From Geosiphon pyriformis (Eukaryota > Glomeromycota > Glomeromycetes > Archaeosporales > Geosiphonaceae), in assembly GCA_016748015.1 (NCBI GenBank), contig JAAOMT010000752.1, forward strand, positions 70,976 to 134,975: a stretch of DNA of 64,000 nucleotides, in the 5' to 3' direction. Every line of letters starts with the position of its first letter. The first letter of the stretch is position 1. Positions 12,425 to 24,539 of the stretch are shown here, one piece after another. A program made the translations under genes and the position numbers. The notes beneath the pieces are model-generated. The model did not search any database. It was not told the DNA's origin and saw only the letters and a program-made list of their open reading frames with translations.

Positions 12425-14225
12425 GGATATTAATTTCTTATTTTTTTCTTATTTTTTTTTGTTTTGTTTTTTTGTTGTTTATTAATTAAAAAAGAAATTA
12501 AGCACTAAATATTTAATATTAAAGATAGCTTAATAAAAAACCTGGAAACAAAAGTAGAAAACTTAAGAATAGCTTATCAAAAGAGCACAACTGTCAGAAT
12601 AAACTGGTCATCATGCTAAAAAAAAATTCACAAAAAAAACTATTAATTAAATCTCTATCTATTATACAAAAAACTCAACCAAAATCTTTAGAAATTACTA
12701 ATATTCCCAGTTATTGAGCACCAAATTACAGGTTTGTTATTTGTTTTAACACTCCAAATAATAATTTATAATATTTAGTGCTTTTTATAAAATATAATTC
12801 AACAAAAAACCAGTATTAACATTAATTATCTAAAAAAGTGGCAGAATCAAAAGTAACAGAAACAAATCATTTAAAATTTACCAAATTCTTATTTTAATAT
12901 TACCAAACTTATTTTGAACTAACAAATAACTATTGGTCAACAAAATAAGCTTTTAACTTTTATATCAACAAAAAAATTAAATCCTACTTGGGAAACCAAA
13001 AAGATCTAAAAGCTGTTCTTAAAAATTTTTATAGTAAATTACTCCAAAGCACTATGCTTCCACAAAATTATTTGTTTGCCTCATTAATTAAAAAGATAAA
13101 TCAAAAAATTGAGAATAACACCCAACAAAAATTTCCTATTATCTTTGTAGACAAAGAAAAATAGCAAACTTTAGCAAAAACACCAAAGAAAATACAACTG
13201 TTTACTTAAAAGAAACCAAAAGTTATTTTATTTATTTACCTATTATACCATCATATACTAAGAAATACTATTCATATTCTATTCGAATTCACATTAACAT
13301 TAACTGTAAAAACACTATTATTCAGAATATTATTCAGAATATTATTTCAAAATAATTAAAAGAAAACCAAATTATTAAAAACCTACAGCAATTTCTTTAA
13401 AGAATTTAAATCATAACTAACAACTTTATCAGAACTTTAATTACTACCATCTTAACCAAATTTTGAATTTACCAGTTATTGGCAAGACATTGAATTAGAA
13501 GAAAAAAAAAACAGTAATTAAAAAAATTATAATCAAAATCTGATTTCAAATAACCCAGAAGTTTAAACTCCACAAAACCTAAACAATCCAAACTCTGCTT
13601 CTATTTTTTAGCAAAACTTATCTCCAATTATTATGATTAATTTACCAGTTGCATTAATTGTCACACAACAACAATAACAATCTTAACAATAACAACTTGT
13701 ACTAATAATATATGTATCTATTACCAAACTTGAAAAATTTACTGGTAAAGAAGACAATATTTAAGCATGGCTGAATAATATAACAAAACCATCACAATTA
13801 ATAGATAAAATAACATCAAAATCTTTTAAGCCATTTTCTATTTTTTATAAGATACAGCCAAATTGTGGTATTAGAATTTTATTAACAAACTTTAAGATTT
13901 TAACACATTAAAAACCATAGTATTTTAGTAATAATAACAGCATTAATCACTTGTTAACTAGCTTTACTACTATTAAAAAAAATAATACAGAAGCAGTCAT
14001 TACTTACTTAGAATGCTTTCATAGAAATTTGCACCAAATTTAAGCAATTAATACTGACTACTTTACAGCAACACCAATTTTAAATTAATTTATTTGTGGA
14101 TTATACAACAGCTTATTATAACAAGTATATTTAATACATCCAAATATTTTTCAAGATATAATTACACATGTCTGAGATTTTAAATTGGCCAAATTCAAAG
14201 CCAACTATGTCTAAATCATAAATTT
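12425..14225 (+). pseudogene. Ty3/gypsy gag remnant (plus strand)
   Basis: Downstream of the LTR the plus strand encodes, through stops, ITKLEKFTGKEDNI, stop, AWLNNITK, then FSNNNSINHLLTSFTTIKK, NNTEAVITYLECFHRNLHQI and NTDYFTATPILN. This is the capsid-type segment of gypsy Gag (Y-L-x-x-F-H-R-x-L-x-Q-I). Gln codons have become TAA or TAG. No pol follows; similarity ends near 14,225, so the element is truncated at its 3' side. The coding strand is G-poor. Confidence 0.75.
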
Positions 14226-15185
14226 ACTTTAAAAATTATTTCCAATATTTATTTTATCATATTGTTCACTCATTAATTCAAAATCAATTATTGTTTGTTA
14301 AAAGTCTCAATTGTTATTGATATAATAAGCAATAATAGAAACAAAAACTTTGTTATTAGAAGATGTTTAGAGATTTGATGTAAAAAATTTTTTGGACTTG
14401 ATAATATCTAAATATGCTTATTATATTATAAGTATAGATAAAAAAAGACATTTTATAATAAAAATAGTATTTATTCTTAATTTTTGTTTATCCAAGACAT
14501 AAAGTTTCATAATTTTATTTTTAATTGCATCAACACAAACAAATTAAGAAATAGAATTCAAATATTAGAATATTTTAATTAATTTAGGATTTTTTACTAT
14601 AAAAAGTGATCATTAGTAATTGATAAGCCAAATAGTAATTATGTTATGAAGTTTTTTATTATTAATGTTAATAGCAGTTACTACAGAAAACTAAAGCAGT
14701 TTTTAAGTTAAATTGGCCAAAAATCATAAAAAAAATAACAATCTTATTTGTCAAAACATTTTTTCAATTGACTTGTAATCTTTTTGGACATTTTGTCTTT
14801 TTTATAATATTTTTCTGTTGTAATATATATTGTTCAGTAAGAAGTTTCTAAATAGTATCATAAGGGTTTAGTAGTATTTATAGTTTTACAAAAAAATGGT
14901 TTATATACACATTTTGAAACTGTATATTTATTTGTTTTTTTTTGTTTAATCAAACTTATTAAAATAGTTTTATATTTTACTCTAAAAACTATATTTACCA
15001 AATATATTAATATTTGAATTATTTGGGTTATTAAATTTTATTATTTTGAATTTTAAATCTTTAATAACATTAGACAATACTAATAATAAATTTATTTTGG
15101 TAAGTTGAAAAGTAGAGTTGTTATATATACATAGTTTTATATACTTCTTTAACTGATTATAGTAATTAAACAAAATAATAATTAA
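14226..15185. other. AT-rich stretch, no assignable gene
   Basis: About 1 kb of AT-rich DNA between the gag relic and the TTCAAACTT repeat. A short minus-strand open stretch (14,982-15,173) encodes an Ile/Asn/Lys-rich peptide without recognisable motif. I could not match it to the gypsy or LINE proteins elsewhere in the window. Probably an older, unrecognisable transposon remnant. Confidence 0.4.
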
Positions 15186-15189
15186 TGAA

Positions 15190-15400
15190 CAAGTAGTACA
15201 AGTTATATCTTTTTTTAATTCTATTAAACTTGAATAAGTTTGTAAACTTCAAATCAGACTTAAATTAAATTCAAACTTGTCAAAAAAATTTAATGCCAAA
15301 CTCAAATCAAATCTATTTTAAAACATTGTTTTAGTTCAAATTTGGTATGTAATTCAAACTAAACTTAAATAACACTCAAAATTCAGTTCAGTTAATTGAA
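15190..15400. repeat. Degenerate short repeats of TTCAAACTT type
   Basis: Variants of TTCAAACTT / AAACTTAAAT recur about a dozen times with irregular spacing (for example TTGAATAAGTTTGTAAACTTC, AAATTCAAACTTGTC, CCAAACTCAAATC, CAAACTAAACTTAAAT). It resembles an eroded minisatellite or heptad-type repeat. Copy length and number cannot be fixed by eye. Confidence 0.45.
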
Positions 15401-15589
15401 ATCTTATTTTTAAGTATTTAAGAGCAAAAATAAAAAATATTAAAAAAATATAATTTTAATTATTTATTTAAAAAAAACTTTTTAAGTAATTATATTGTTA
15501 AAAACTATAAAAAAATAAAAGTTATTTTTTTTTACTTTTTTTTCTAATTGTAATTATAAAAATATAAAAAAAGTTTATTTTTTATATAT

Positions 15590-18500
15590 ATATTTTTTTT
15601 AATAAATGCAATCTAATTACTATTTAGTATACAGAAACAAATTAAATAAGTCTAATTAAATATAGTTCACATGCCTTCTATATGTAACCAGTTATTTAAG
15701 TTAATCAAAACAATATTACATACTTATATATATTCTTATATTATTATAAACACCTAAAAAAAAAACAAGTCTTATACAAACCAAAATTAACAACAAATAA
15801 CTTGACAATACCAAGCAAATAAACAATATTTACTAAATAATAATTAAATACAGTATAAAAAGCAGTATAAATTATTTCTATATTACTAATCAAGCCACTT
15901 TTTTCTATATTTACTTTAAATTTCACTCTAATAACTCACTTTTATGTTTCTTAGCCAAATGGCAAGCAGAATTAACTACCATTCACACAGTTTTCTTTCT
16001 ATTTTCAAAAACTGAAACCATTTTATTAATTTATTTCTTAAAAACAAAATATTAACATCTAATATTCTTGAAATAAAAGTATTTAAAACTGAAGATAATG
16101 ACAAAAAATATTTATTTACCAAAGATTTTCACAAATTAACATAGTTTAGCAAAATTTCAGAACATACTATAGCATTTTTTGAGCAAGTAAAAACATGATT
16201 GGACAATTCAATATTACTATATATTAAACACAACACTCCTAAATAATCCTTATTATAAAGTCTTTTTCTGATAGCAATTAATAGTTTTTTATAGATTACT
16301 TTTATTAAGTATGTATAAAGAGTTATCAAAACTTTGCTTATAAATTTCAAAAACATATAAGAATTTAAATACTAAACTTTTATAGTATTAATCCAATTTA
16401 TAATTTCAATCAATATCTTATTTATAATTTCTATACTAAAACCAGTTTTCTATCAAGTTTTACAAACTGTTTTATAGATATTTTAAATAAAGTGGCAAGT
16501 ATTTTCTGATATAATTTAGTGATTAGCTATAATAAATCTTTTATGAATTCCAATAGAAATAACAAAATCAAAAGTTGCTGTATTACATATAAGAATGTTA
16601 GTTCTATTATTATTAATGTTTTTTAAATAATCTTTGACTTTTATTTACTTAACAAAAATATTCTTAGACTTAATTAAATTAACTATATAATGCTTTTTCA
16701 TTCAGCAATTGTTTTGAAAATCTGGTAGAAGAAGCTTAAATTTCAAAATACACATACTTAAAACTGTTTGATTGTTTATATACATTACTACTAAGCACAA
16801 TAAGAGAATACATTCTAATACTAAAACAATTGTCTAAAGCTTTGATATTGTGTAAACATTAAATATGTTAGTCCACAATCTATGCAAATAGTCATAGATG
16901 TTCAAAAAGACAGATAAATAAGAAAAATCTAAGCAACCAGAAACAGATACAGTCTTACCAAATTTTATACAAAGACCAGTGTTACTCTTAGAATATAGGA
17001 AGTATATTAGCATATAAATTAGCCAATTAGAAATAGCTGTAATAAATAGAGAATTCCAGGATTTCTTTTAAAGAAATTGCAGGATTCCAGAATTTCAGAA
17101 TTCCTGGTGTGAAAAATTGAGGAATTGAAGAATCTCAATTATGTATATATAGTGATAGTATTAAAAATAGAAAAAACAGATCTCTAAATTTAGATTTAAT
17201 CTAAGCAATCTTCTATTGCACAAATATTAATAAATAATTATTGGCTATTTCAATCCACTTTCCATTATTAACACTTTATGTTGATAGTATTGAATATTTA
17301 ATCATGCTGGAACAATAGCTCTTGATTACAGTTATTAACAAGATATTAACTTTGATTGCCTTGGCTTATTTTGTTTTATTTTTTTTATTTTTTTATTTTT
17401 TTTTATTTTCTCTTTTATTGTTGTTTTATTAATTGATTAAAGATTAAAAGCACTGAGTTACAGACATTTTAGAGACTGGTAAAAAACCCATAAAACAAGA
17501 GTAGAACACTTACAAAATTAAGAATAGCTTACTAGGAGGATTACTGGCCATCACGTTGAGAAAAAAATTCAATGGAATTGTGATTTTAAGAGACTACTGA
17601 AACAACAATTAAATCTCTGTCCATTATATAAAAGACTCAACCAAAACCTTTAAATAACCAAAACCTTTAGATATTTCCAATGTCATTAAGCAAATTAGCA
17701 CCAAGTTATGGGTTTATTATTGGATTTGAGATCTCAAATAATCATCTGTAACACCAGTTATATAAGTTAAAGCTTTCTTAAATCACAATAATATTGGACT
17801 CTTAGGACTTAGTTTTTTTTATTAACAAAAAGTTTTTTAACTTATAATTAACTTTTGTTTATTCAACAATTTATTACTAAAGACAAAACCAAAGCACTTT
17901 AAAGAGTAAACTATATTGAAATAAAAAAAATTCCTTAAAATTTTTAACATTAAAAAGTATTTTAAATTATAAAAAGCATTAGATAAACAATTAGTCATAA
18001 AAATTTTATTATCCAAAAAATCTTTACAATACCTACTAAAAAGTTATTTACAGAATTGACTTTCAACTTGACAGAATATTGTAAAAAATTGATTAGAGTC
18101 TACTTCAAAACTTGTAAATCCAAAAAACAATACTTGAATAATTATTCAAGAATTTTAGACACATTAGAAAACATAATTAATAAAACAATCTTGTCTTTTG
18201 TTTGAATTTGTTTAAAGATTTTCAATCTATAAAGAGATAAGTAATACAAAATCTTATTAAAAATTTTTTTAGCAGATTAGCCTTTTTTTTAAAATAAAAT
18301 CTTATTTTTGACACACATTTTTAGATATGAAGCTGAATTATATTTATTAACCAATAATAAACTATAAGACTACTAAAACTAAATAAAAAAATTGTTTATT
18401 TAACAATGCTTTTTTAAAAACCAAATTAAAAAAAAACTTAATATTTGAATATGTTTTGACAAAATTAAGCTTAAATATGCTTTTTGTTAACAAAAATATC

Positions 18501-20000
18501 TTTAAGTATTTATAAGATTTATTATGTTTGGCTATAAATATTGGCTGACTATTAATGTTCAAAGATATATTTATAACTCTTTAATTAATAGAAATTGCCA
18601 TAGTCTTGTTATTGTTAATAGAAATGTTATTAATTTTAATAAATTTATTAGTTATATCCAAAATGTATTGCATTAAAGTTTGACTATTTTCTACATAAAT
18701 TGTGTTATCAATAAATATATCTGCTGCAAAAAAAAGACCTATTTTCATTTATTTTTATTCTGTCTGTCTTTGCTATAAAGTTTATATTGATTTTGTATTC
18801 ACACAAATATATTTGTTTTTTGATTTTATATAGTAGAAAATTATAAAAAATTCTTCACAAGAATAATAAGAATACTTTGCTCTAATTTAGTTTATTTTGT
18901 ATTTTGTAACTATTTAAAAGACCAAATTTGTTATTATTTTGTTGATTTTGTTCTTGTATATATTTTTAAAGAACTCAATAAGCATGTCAAACATTTTAAT
19001 ATGCTTTAAATTAACTTTTAAATAATGTTAGCTGATTGAATTATAAGTTTTATACATGTTTTGTAAGACTAATCAGACTTTACGGTTTTTTTTCAAAGCA
19101 TTTTTTATAATTAAATTAACAACAAACACAAAAAATTAAATTAAAATACTCTTTAAAACCAAAAAATTGTTACTTTAAAAAACATTACATTTGATATACA
19201 CTAATTAAATTTAGTCTAACAAAATCTTTAACAAAATTTTCTTAATTGTCTTAATTAATACAATAAATTATGTATTTGTTAAAATACTATTTCAATCATA
19301 AGATTTAGAAATCATTAAAACTTATGCTTTTTTCTAAAAAACTAAAACTCTATTAAAAGACAAATAAAAATTTAACAAACTCAAAAGACATCTTATTATT
19401 TTATCATTATAATGCTTTCAAAGTTTATTTAATATGTTAAATAAGCTAACAGCTTTGCTATTTAGCAAGTTATTAACTATCAAAACTAATTTATATATGC
19501 TGATCTCATTTATTATATTAATAAAAACATTATTTTTTACATAATTTAACAGTATATATTAATAAAACTATATAATATTTAGCATTAAAAACATTTTTTG
19601 TTTTCTTGTTCAATTTATTATGATTTCATTAATTTAAGTTTTATTTTATCTAGGTCTAAAACCAACTTTTTTTTAATTACTAAATAATTTAAAACTATTT
19701 TGTAAAAAGACTATTTCAAAACATTTCTTATTATAGTTTTTTTGTCAAAACTGAAATTTTCTATCTGTTTCTTAATTGTTTTTTTAATTATCACATTTTT
19801 AGCTACTTTTAACTTATTGACAATTGTTTAACAATATTTTCTGAATTTACACTGTCCTAAAACAAAATTTTGATTATAAAAGTCTCTTTACTATTAATTT
19901 ATATTTAAATTTATTTAACTGTAAATTAATAAAAATATATATTTAATTTATTAAATTTTCTAATTATTATTTTAAATATTTTAAAACACAAATATTAATT
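15590..20000 (-). mobile_element. AT-saturated LINE (copy 3), minus strand, interrupted by an LTR
   Basis: The 3' part aligns with the other LINE copies: NIVYLLGIVKLFVVNFGLYK (15,744-15,926) matches the ORF2 C-terminus of copy 2, and RLYNKDYLGVLCLIYSN plus SNHVFTC (16,129-16,356) match its zinc-binding tail C-x2-C-x7-H-x3-C. 18,362-18,562 matches the segment after RT (FKKALLNKQFFYLVLVVL). RT itself is seen at 18,650-18,910 (RIFYNFLL, FAADIFIDNTIY). The element resumes on both sides of the insertion at 16,980-17,761. The 5' limit is lost in AT-rich DNA. Confidence 0.75.
16980..17761 (+). mobile_element. Gypsy LTR plus start of gag, inserted in LINE copy 3
   Basis: 16,980-17,340 is a second copy of the LTR at 11,976-12,424 (TGTTACTC to TTAACA). 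It continues with about 420 bp homologous to the leader and gag start at 12,425-12,770. LINE coding remains lie on both sides, so it arrived after the LINE. It is truncated in gag. The bases ACCAG occur just before 16,980 and again at the right end (about 17,757), which could be a short target duplication or chance. It is less AT-decayed than its surroundings. Confidence 0.65.
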
Positions 20001-20580
20001 AATTTAATATATAAAATAAGCTAATTTTTTAATATGTTGCAATTTTAAATTATATAATTAATTAATATAAATAAATTTTAATTTTAAAATTTTCTATAAA
20101 AATATTATTATTTATTATTTTTTGTAATTTGTATTAATATTTATATATACTATTACATTTTTAATAAAAAATAGTTTTATAAAACATATTTAATATATAA
20201 ATAAAATTTAAAAAAATTAATTGAATTTTCAAATTATATTAATTTATAAACATAAATTTATGCATAATTATATGTTAAATTTAAAACTTGCTTTAATTTA
20301 AAAAGCTTTTTTATACAGATAAATTTTATCTTTAGCCAAACAAATTGTAAATAAAACTTTATTATATTATTAATAATAATAATTTTGAATTTGAATAATT
20401 CATATAATATTAACAATTAAAGTAACTAATATAAATCTTTATTTAATATAATCTTACTTGCAAATAAAAACTTACCACAAAAACCAATTTATAAAAATCA
20501 TGAACCAATTTAAAATTTGTTTTATAAAAAAATGTCAAAAATGAACTTGAAATATTTTATTGTTAAAAGGTTTTATACCC
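20000..20580. other. AT low-complexity DNA ending the repeat block
   Basis: Almost pure A/T with runs of TAAATTT and ATTAATATA. No coding potential, CpG almost absent. It ends at about 20,580, where ordinary base composition and CpG return abruptly (ACCCCGATG). Confidence 0.5.
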
Positions 20581-21349
20581 CGATGTTTAAACAGTGGTTG
20601 TTTTTAGTTTGGTAATATAATATGTTCAAGTTATTTTGTTAGAAGATGGTTTAATAATTTTTAAAAGCTGAAATGAACTTGGATGAAGTTTCCGGTAACA
20701 AGACAATTTTTATAAAAAATCTAGCTAGTTGTGAAATCTCTGCACAAAACAAGACTTTTAAAAGCAAAAAACAATGGCAAAACGTGATGATGATGCCATA
20801 GCTGAAGAGCTTTTTAGCCATGTTTGTTTTCCCTTTCTGGAAATTTAATATTTTGTCAATTCCATTGAAATTATAAAAAATTCCATTGGACGCCATAAAG
20901 AATTTATAGGCTTTTTCACCATCAAACTTTTAAAGTTTTGCACGACAATGAGACTATATTGAAAAACGAGTTGATAGGTTGATTATATTACCATTTTTAT
21001 CAAGTTTATTTTATTTGAGACTTCTAAAAAAGGAATAGTTGTTGGATATTCATTTTTTGGGAAAAAACTGGATCACGCGGGTATATCTTCGAACTCAGAA
21101 CTACCTTCTCTGCTGAGTCGAAAATTTTGAGGCTTCACCAAAAAGCCCATGCACTGCCGATAATAGTGACATCATCTAAAAATGATTGGATCTATTAGGT
21201 ATTAAGAAGCACAAATGCGGCGAATACTCGGCCACATTTAGTAAACTTTACTACAACCGTAGCAAAACTAGGCCACGTACCAGAAATCAATCTCTCTAAA
21301 GCCAAGTGACTTTCCGCGAACAGGCCTACTTACTTCTCATTTCTCATCA
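20581..21349. other. Intergenic leader of the gene island
   Basis: Unique-looking DNA with normal CpG content (ACGCGGG, TGCGGCGAATACTCGG). No convincing gene: a minus-strand open stretch at 20,651-20,896 lacks motifs and codon character. It is likely to hold the promoter and 5' UTR of the gene starting at 21,350. Confidence 0.4.
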
Positions 21350-23185
21350 ATGCCCCAAGAACCAAAACCAAAAAAGAAACGAGTTCCTATTACCGCGCTT
21401 ACCAAGCGCGAAATATGCCTCAAAAAACGCGAGAACGCGAAACTCCGAGATGAAGACCTTGCTCGCCAGTACGGTCTTGACAGGAGTACCATCACAAAAA
21501 TCCTCAAAAATCGCGACAAATGGTTAGCAATCGACCCAAATTCTAATAACGCGAAGCAAAAGACTCAAAAGTCTCCAAAATTTCCACAAATAGAGGAATC
21601 GTTAGCTAGTTGGTTAAATATGGTTCTTGGGGAAGGTGCAACCGTCAGCGACACCCAATTACAGGAGAAAGCTTTGGAAATTGCTCAGACGTACGGAATT
21701 AGAAACGAATTTCAAGCGTCTAATGGGTGGATAACAAAGTTTAAATCTCGTCACCAATTTCGTGGTGGCGAAAGTCCAGGAGCTGGAGAAGTTTCGTTGC
21801 ATGTCAATCAACAACCGACCATTCCTGGTACCTCCGTGTTGTCGCCTGCCGAACACCCCACTTATGTGAATTCGGTAAGCTGGATATGCAACATGATATC
21901 ACGCATATTTTAATTTTAAATAATTTGTGTCACAATTTTTATACTTCACGTATTTTTTGGGTTTTTGCTTTGGTAACTTCAAATGGATTAAAACCCCGAA
22001 ATCAAACAAAAGTTTCCAACCACCTATACTCAACCTTCACCCAATAGAGTAAATTCAACAAATACACTTTCTCTTGGTCAAGGTACACCTTCCCCTTCTT
22101 TCATTCAATATGGATCTTCAAATTCAACTCCTATGGGACCTTTTTATTCTGCTCCCCGAATATACCCTATCTCAAACACCATTGCTCCTAGTATATCTCT
22201 TGATAACACGGCGTAAGCTTTTTTAATTTCTAGGAATCGTCCTAATTTCTTGCATCGAACGTGGTTAATACTGAGCTTCACTTTATAGGTTTATATTTTG
22301 CGACTATCAAAATGATGTTATTGGAATGTAGGTTAATTGTCAATAAATATTCAAAGGACTATGTAAAAAAATTTATTATTTTTGCTGAATTTTTTTTACC
22401 ACAGGGTTCAGAACAGCCAAACTCTTAATCTCTTTCTGACGCGCTCACGATCCCTTTTTCGTGCAGTTCATCAAGCAAAACAGAAAAGAAGCATTACTTG
22501 TATTTCTGTTTGTGGCTCCGTGAGTAAATAAGAAAATATCAAAACATCAAGCCATTTTGGTTTAATATAATTTTGAAAGTTTATTGAATTTTTATTTGAT
22601 TTAGTTTCGACCTGGTTATCCCGAGGTCTCACCACATAATCCAAGTTTCTCATTAATAAAATCATATGAACGCCTGATTGAAGGGACAAAAGGTGTGGAA
22701 TTTATTGACGGATTGGTTCCATCAGAGTCAGAGGTAAAGCTTTAATCATGAAAGATCAACTACATCGTCTATAATGGATATATGATAACCACATATATTT
22801 TATTTCGCAAATACAATTAGCATGATATTATAATTAAGGTAAGCTCTAATTTTTAATTTTGGATAACGCATTTCAATTAAATTTACCTATCTCGCTTCTT
22901 TCTCTAAAGAAACGTCGTGTCGACGCTTTTTTCAACACGGATCTCAAAATGATTCTTGAATCTCGTAATATAAAACATATCGTCCTTTCGGGCATTTCAA
23001 CTGGAGGGGTAATATTATCAACTTCACTTTCTGCATGCGATATGGATTTTAGAATTACCGTCGTAAGAGAGTGCTGCTTTGATGGAAGTGAGAACGTACA
23101 AAATATGCTGATGGATGAAATATTTCCGAAACAGGGCATCACGGTGACAAACGTTGATAATTTAATGGGGGAGTTGAGACTTTGA
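21350..23185 (+). CDS. CENP-B-type HTH / isochorismatase-like fusion protein (7 exons, 433 aa)
   Basis: Proposed exons: 21350-21874, 22013-22212, 22289-22327, 22405-22519, 22605-22733, 22821-22838, 22910-23185. All introns are GT-AG and all phases agree. Residues 15-60 resemble the CENP-B N-terminal HTH (RQYGLDRSTITKILKN) and 79-138 the CENP-B/Tc5 second HTH (SNGWITKFKSRHQF). Residues 140-235 are a Ser/Thr/Pro/Asn linker. From about 238 an isochorismatase fold follows: TAFIFCDYQND (Asp247), FRPGYPEVSP, KRRVDAFFNTDL (Lys343), GISTGGVILST. Val376 stands where the nucleophilic Cys usually is, so hydrolase activity is doubtful. No DDE transposase domain is present, so the DNA-binding part looks domesticated. 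The frame entering the isochorismatase domain has a stop just upstream and no ATG before DYQND, which favours one fused gene. Alternative: the intron at 22,213 is retained, giving a short HTH protein. Splicing is inferred, not observed. Confidence 0.75.
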
Positions 23186-23556
23186 ACTTACCCAGTAAAC
23201 CAAATGTCAATTTTTAAGGCTGCCGTTAGCATTTGCAAGTCCGGATATTTTTTCGTCTCCCGTCTTCTAATACAATTATTCATCTTCTAGAGGGCAGGGG
23301 TTATGGAACGTGTCATTCTTGGGATATTTACCTTTGTTGAGATACGTTAAACATTATGGTTTTGTTTATACCTTAATTTAGTTTATTTTGGCACTGCCAC
23401 AAGATAATGCTTTTCCTTATATTGGAATATGATTATGTTTTGTATATTATACTTATAAATCTTTTTCGCCCCTGCCCTTATCTGCTTGCCCACAAGTTTT
23501 TCTGTAAATAGGTTTTTTATGATTTCCCTCTATTTTCATTGTTTTCATAAACATTT

Positions 23557-23590
<34 letters not shown>

Positions 23591-24539
23591 CCATCACCAT
23601 CACCATCATCATCCCCCTTATAAGTGACATTCTAAGAGCAAAAGAATTGTATAAAATGAAACAAAAGAAACCAAAATTTCAAAGCTTTCTTTTTTGCATG
23701 GTTACCCAACGCTTTATTTATTTCAGTTAGATATTTTATTAAAATGTGACACCAACACACCATCTTTCATAACCATATGGCCTTTTCCCAACTGAGAATT
23801 TTGGGGGACTTTCAATAAAGACCAATTTCGAAGTTTGATTAAACACCAAACATCGAGACAAATTGCGATTCAGTCATCATACGAGGCCACCAAGATTATT
23901 TTTTAAATGAAATTGGATCTCAGCAAATGATTAATTGCAATCACCACGAAATTGTGTTAATGTCGTCGAATGGCTAGATCCGAAAATATGGGTGAATTAT
24001 TTTCTATTTGGATTAACCCAATTAAGGAATAGACATTAATTAATGCTAAATTTGATATGAACATGATGGGTTGGGATTTCTTATATTGTTACTTCTTTAC
24101 AAGGCCACAAAAACTTGGCTGTCTGGAATAATTTCAATTATTTTGTCCAAAAAGTTTGTATTGTGTTCTGTGTCAAACTAAAAACTTGAAGAATTTAGTT
24201 GCTAGGAATTTTGATTAGAAGTCCAACTCTTAAGATCCTTTAAATATATCCGAAGAAAGGTGTAGGAGATGATAAACTTCAATTTCTTGTATTTTGTATT
24301 CCAAAAAGTAGGAGAGGTGAGAGGTTTTATCATACTGCATTTTATTTTCTTGGCCTATCTATAGGCACTTGAACGGAATTTGAAAAGGATGTGATATTGC
24401 AACTTTTATTTGAATGTGACATTGGGCAAACGACAATATAATTGAATCCGCATCTTCTTCGAAAGATCCTAATAAATATTTGATGGCTATTAACAAGTTG
24501 GTAATAATACGGTCAAAATGAATAATAAATAAGAATCAA
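23186..24539. other. Intergenic region with ATC microsatellite
   Basis: Between the convergent 3' ends of the fusion gene (+) and RIC8 (-). It has no coding content I can support. It contains a (ATC)n tract at 23,557-23,613 with some ACC variants. 3' UTRs of both genes must lie here; no clear terminator can be named. Confidence 0.5.
23557..23613. repeat. (ATC)n microsatellite
   Basis: About 19 ATC units, with several ATC-to-ACC variants in the right half. Confidence 0.9.

Noticed and set aside
20651-20896. Minus-strand 81-residue frame upstream of the fusion gene
   Set aside because: No motif, no homologue that I recognise, Phe/Leu/Ile-rich; not supportable.
22859-22909. Alternative start MDNAFQLNLP for a short isochorismatase protein
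   Set aside because: It would lack the catalytic Asp and most of the fold; the sequence is a typical pyrimidine-rich intron end with a microexon upstream.
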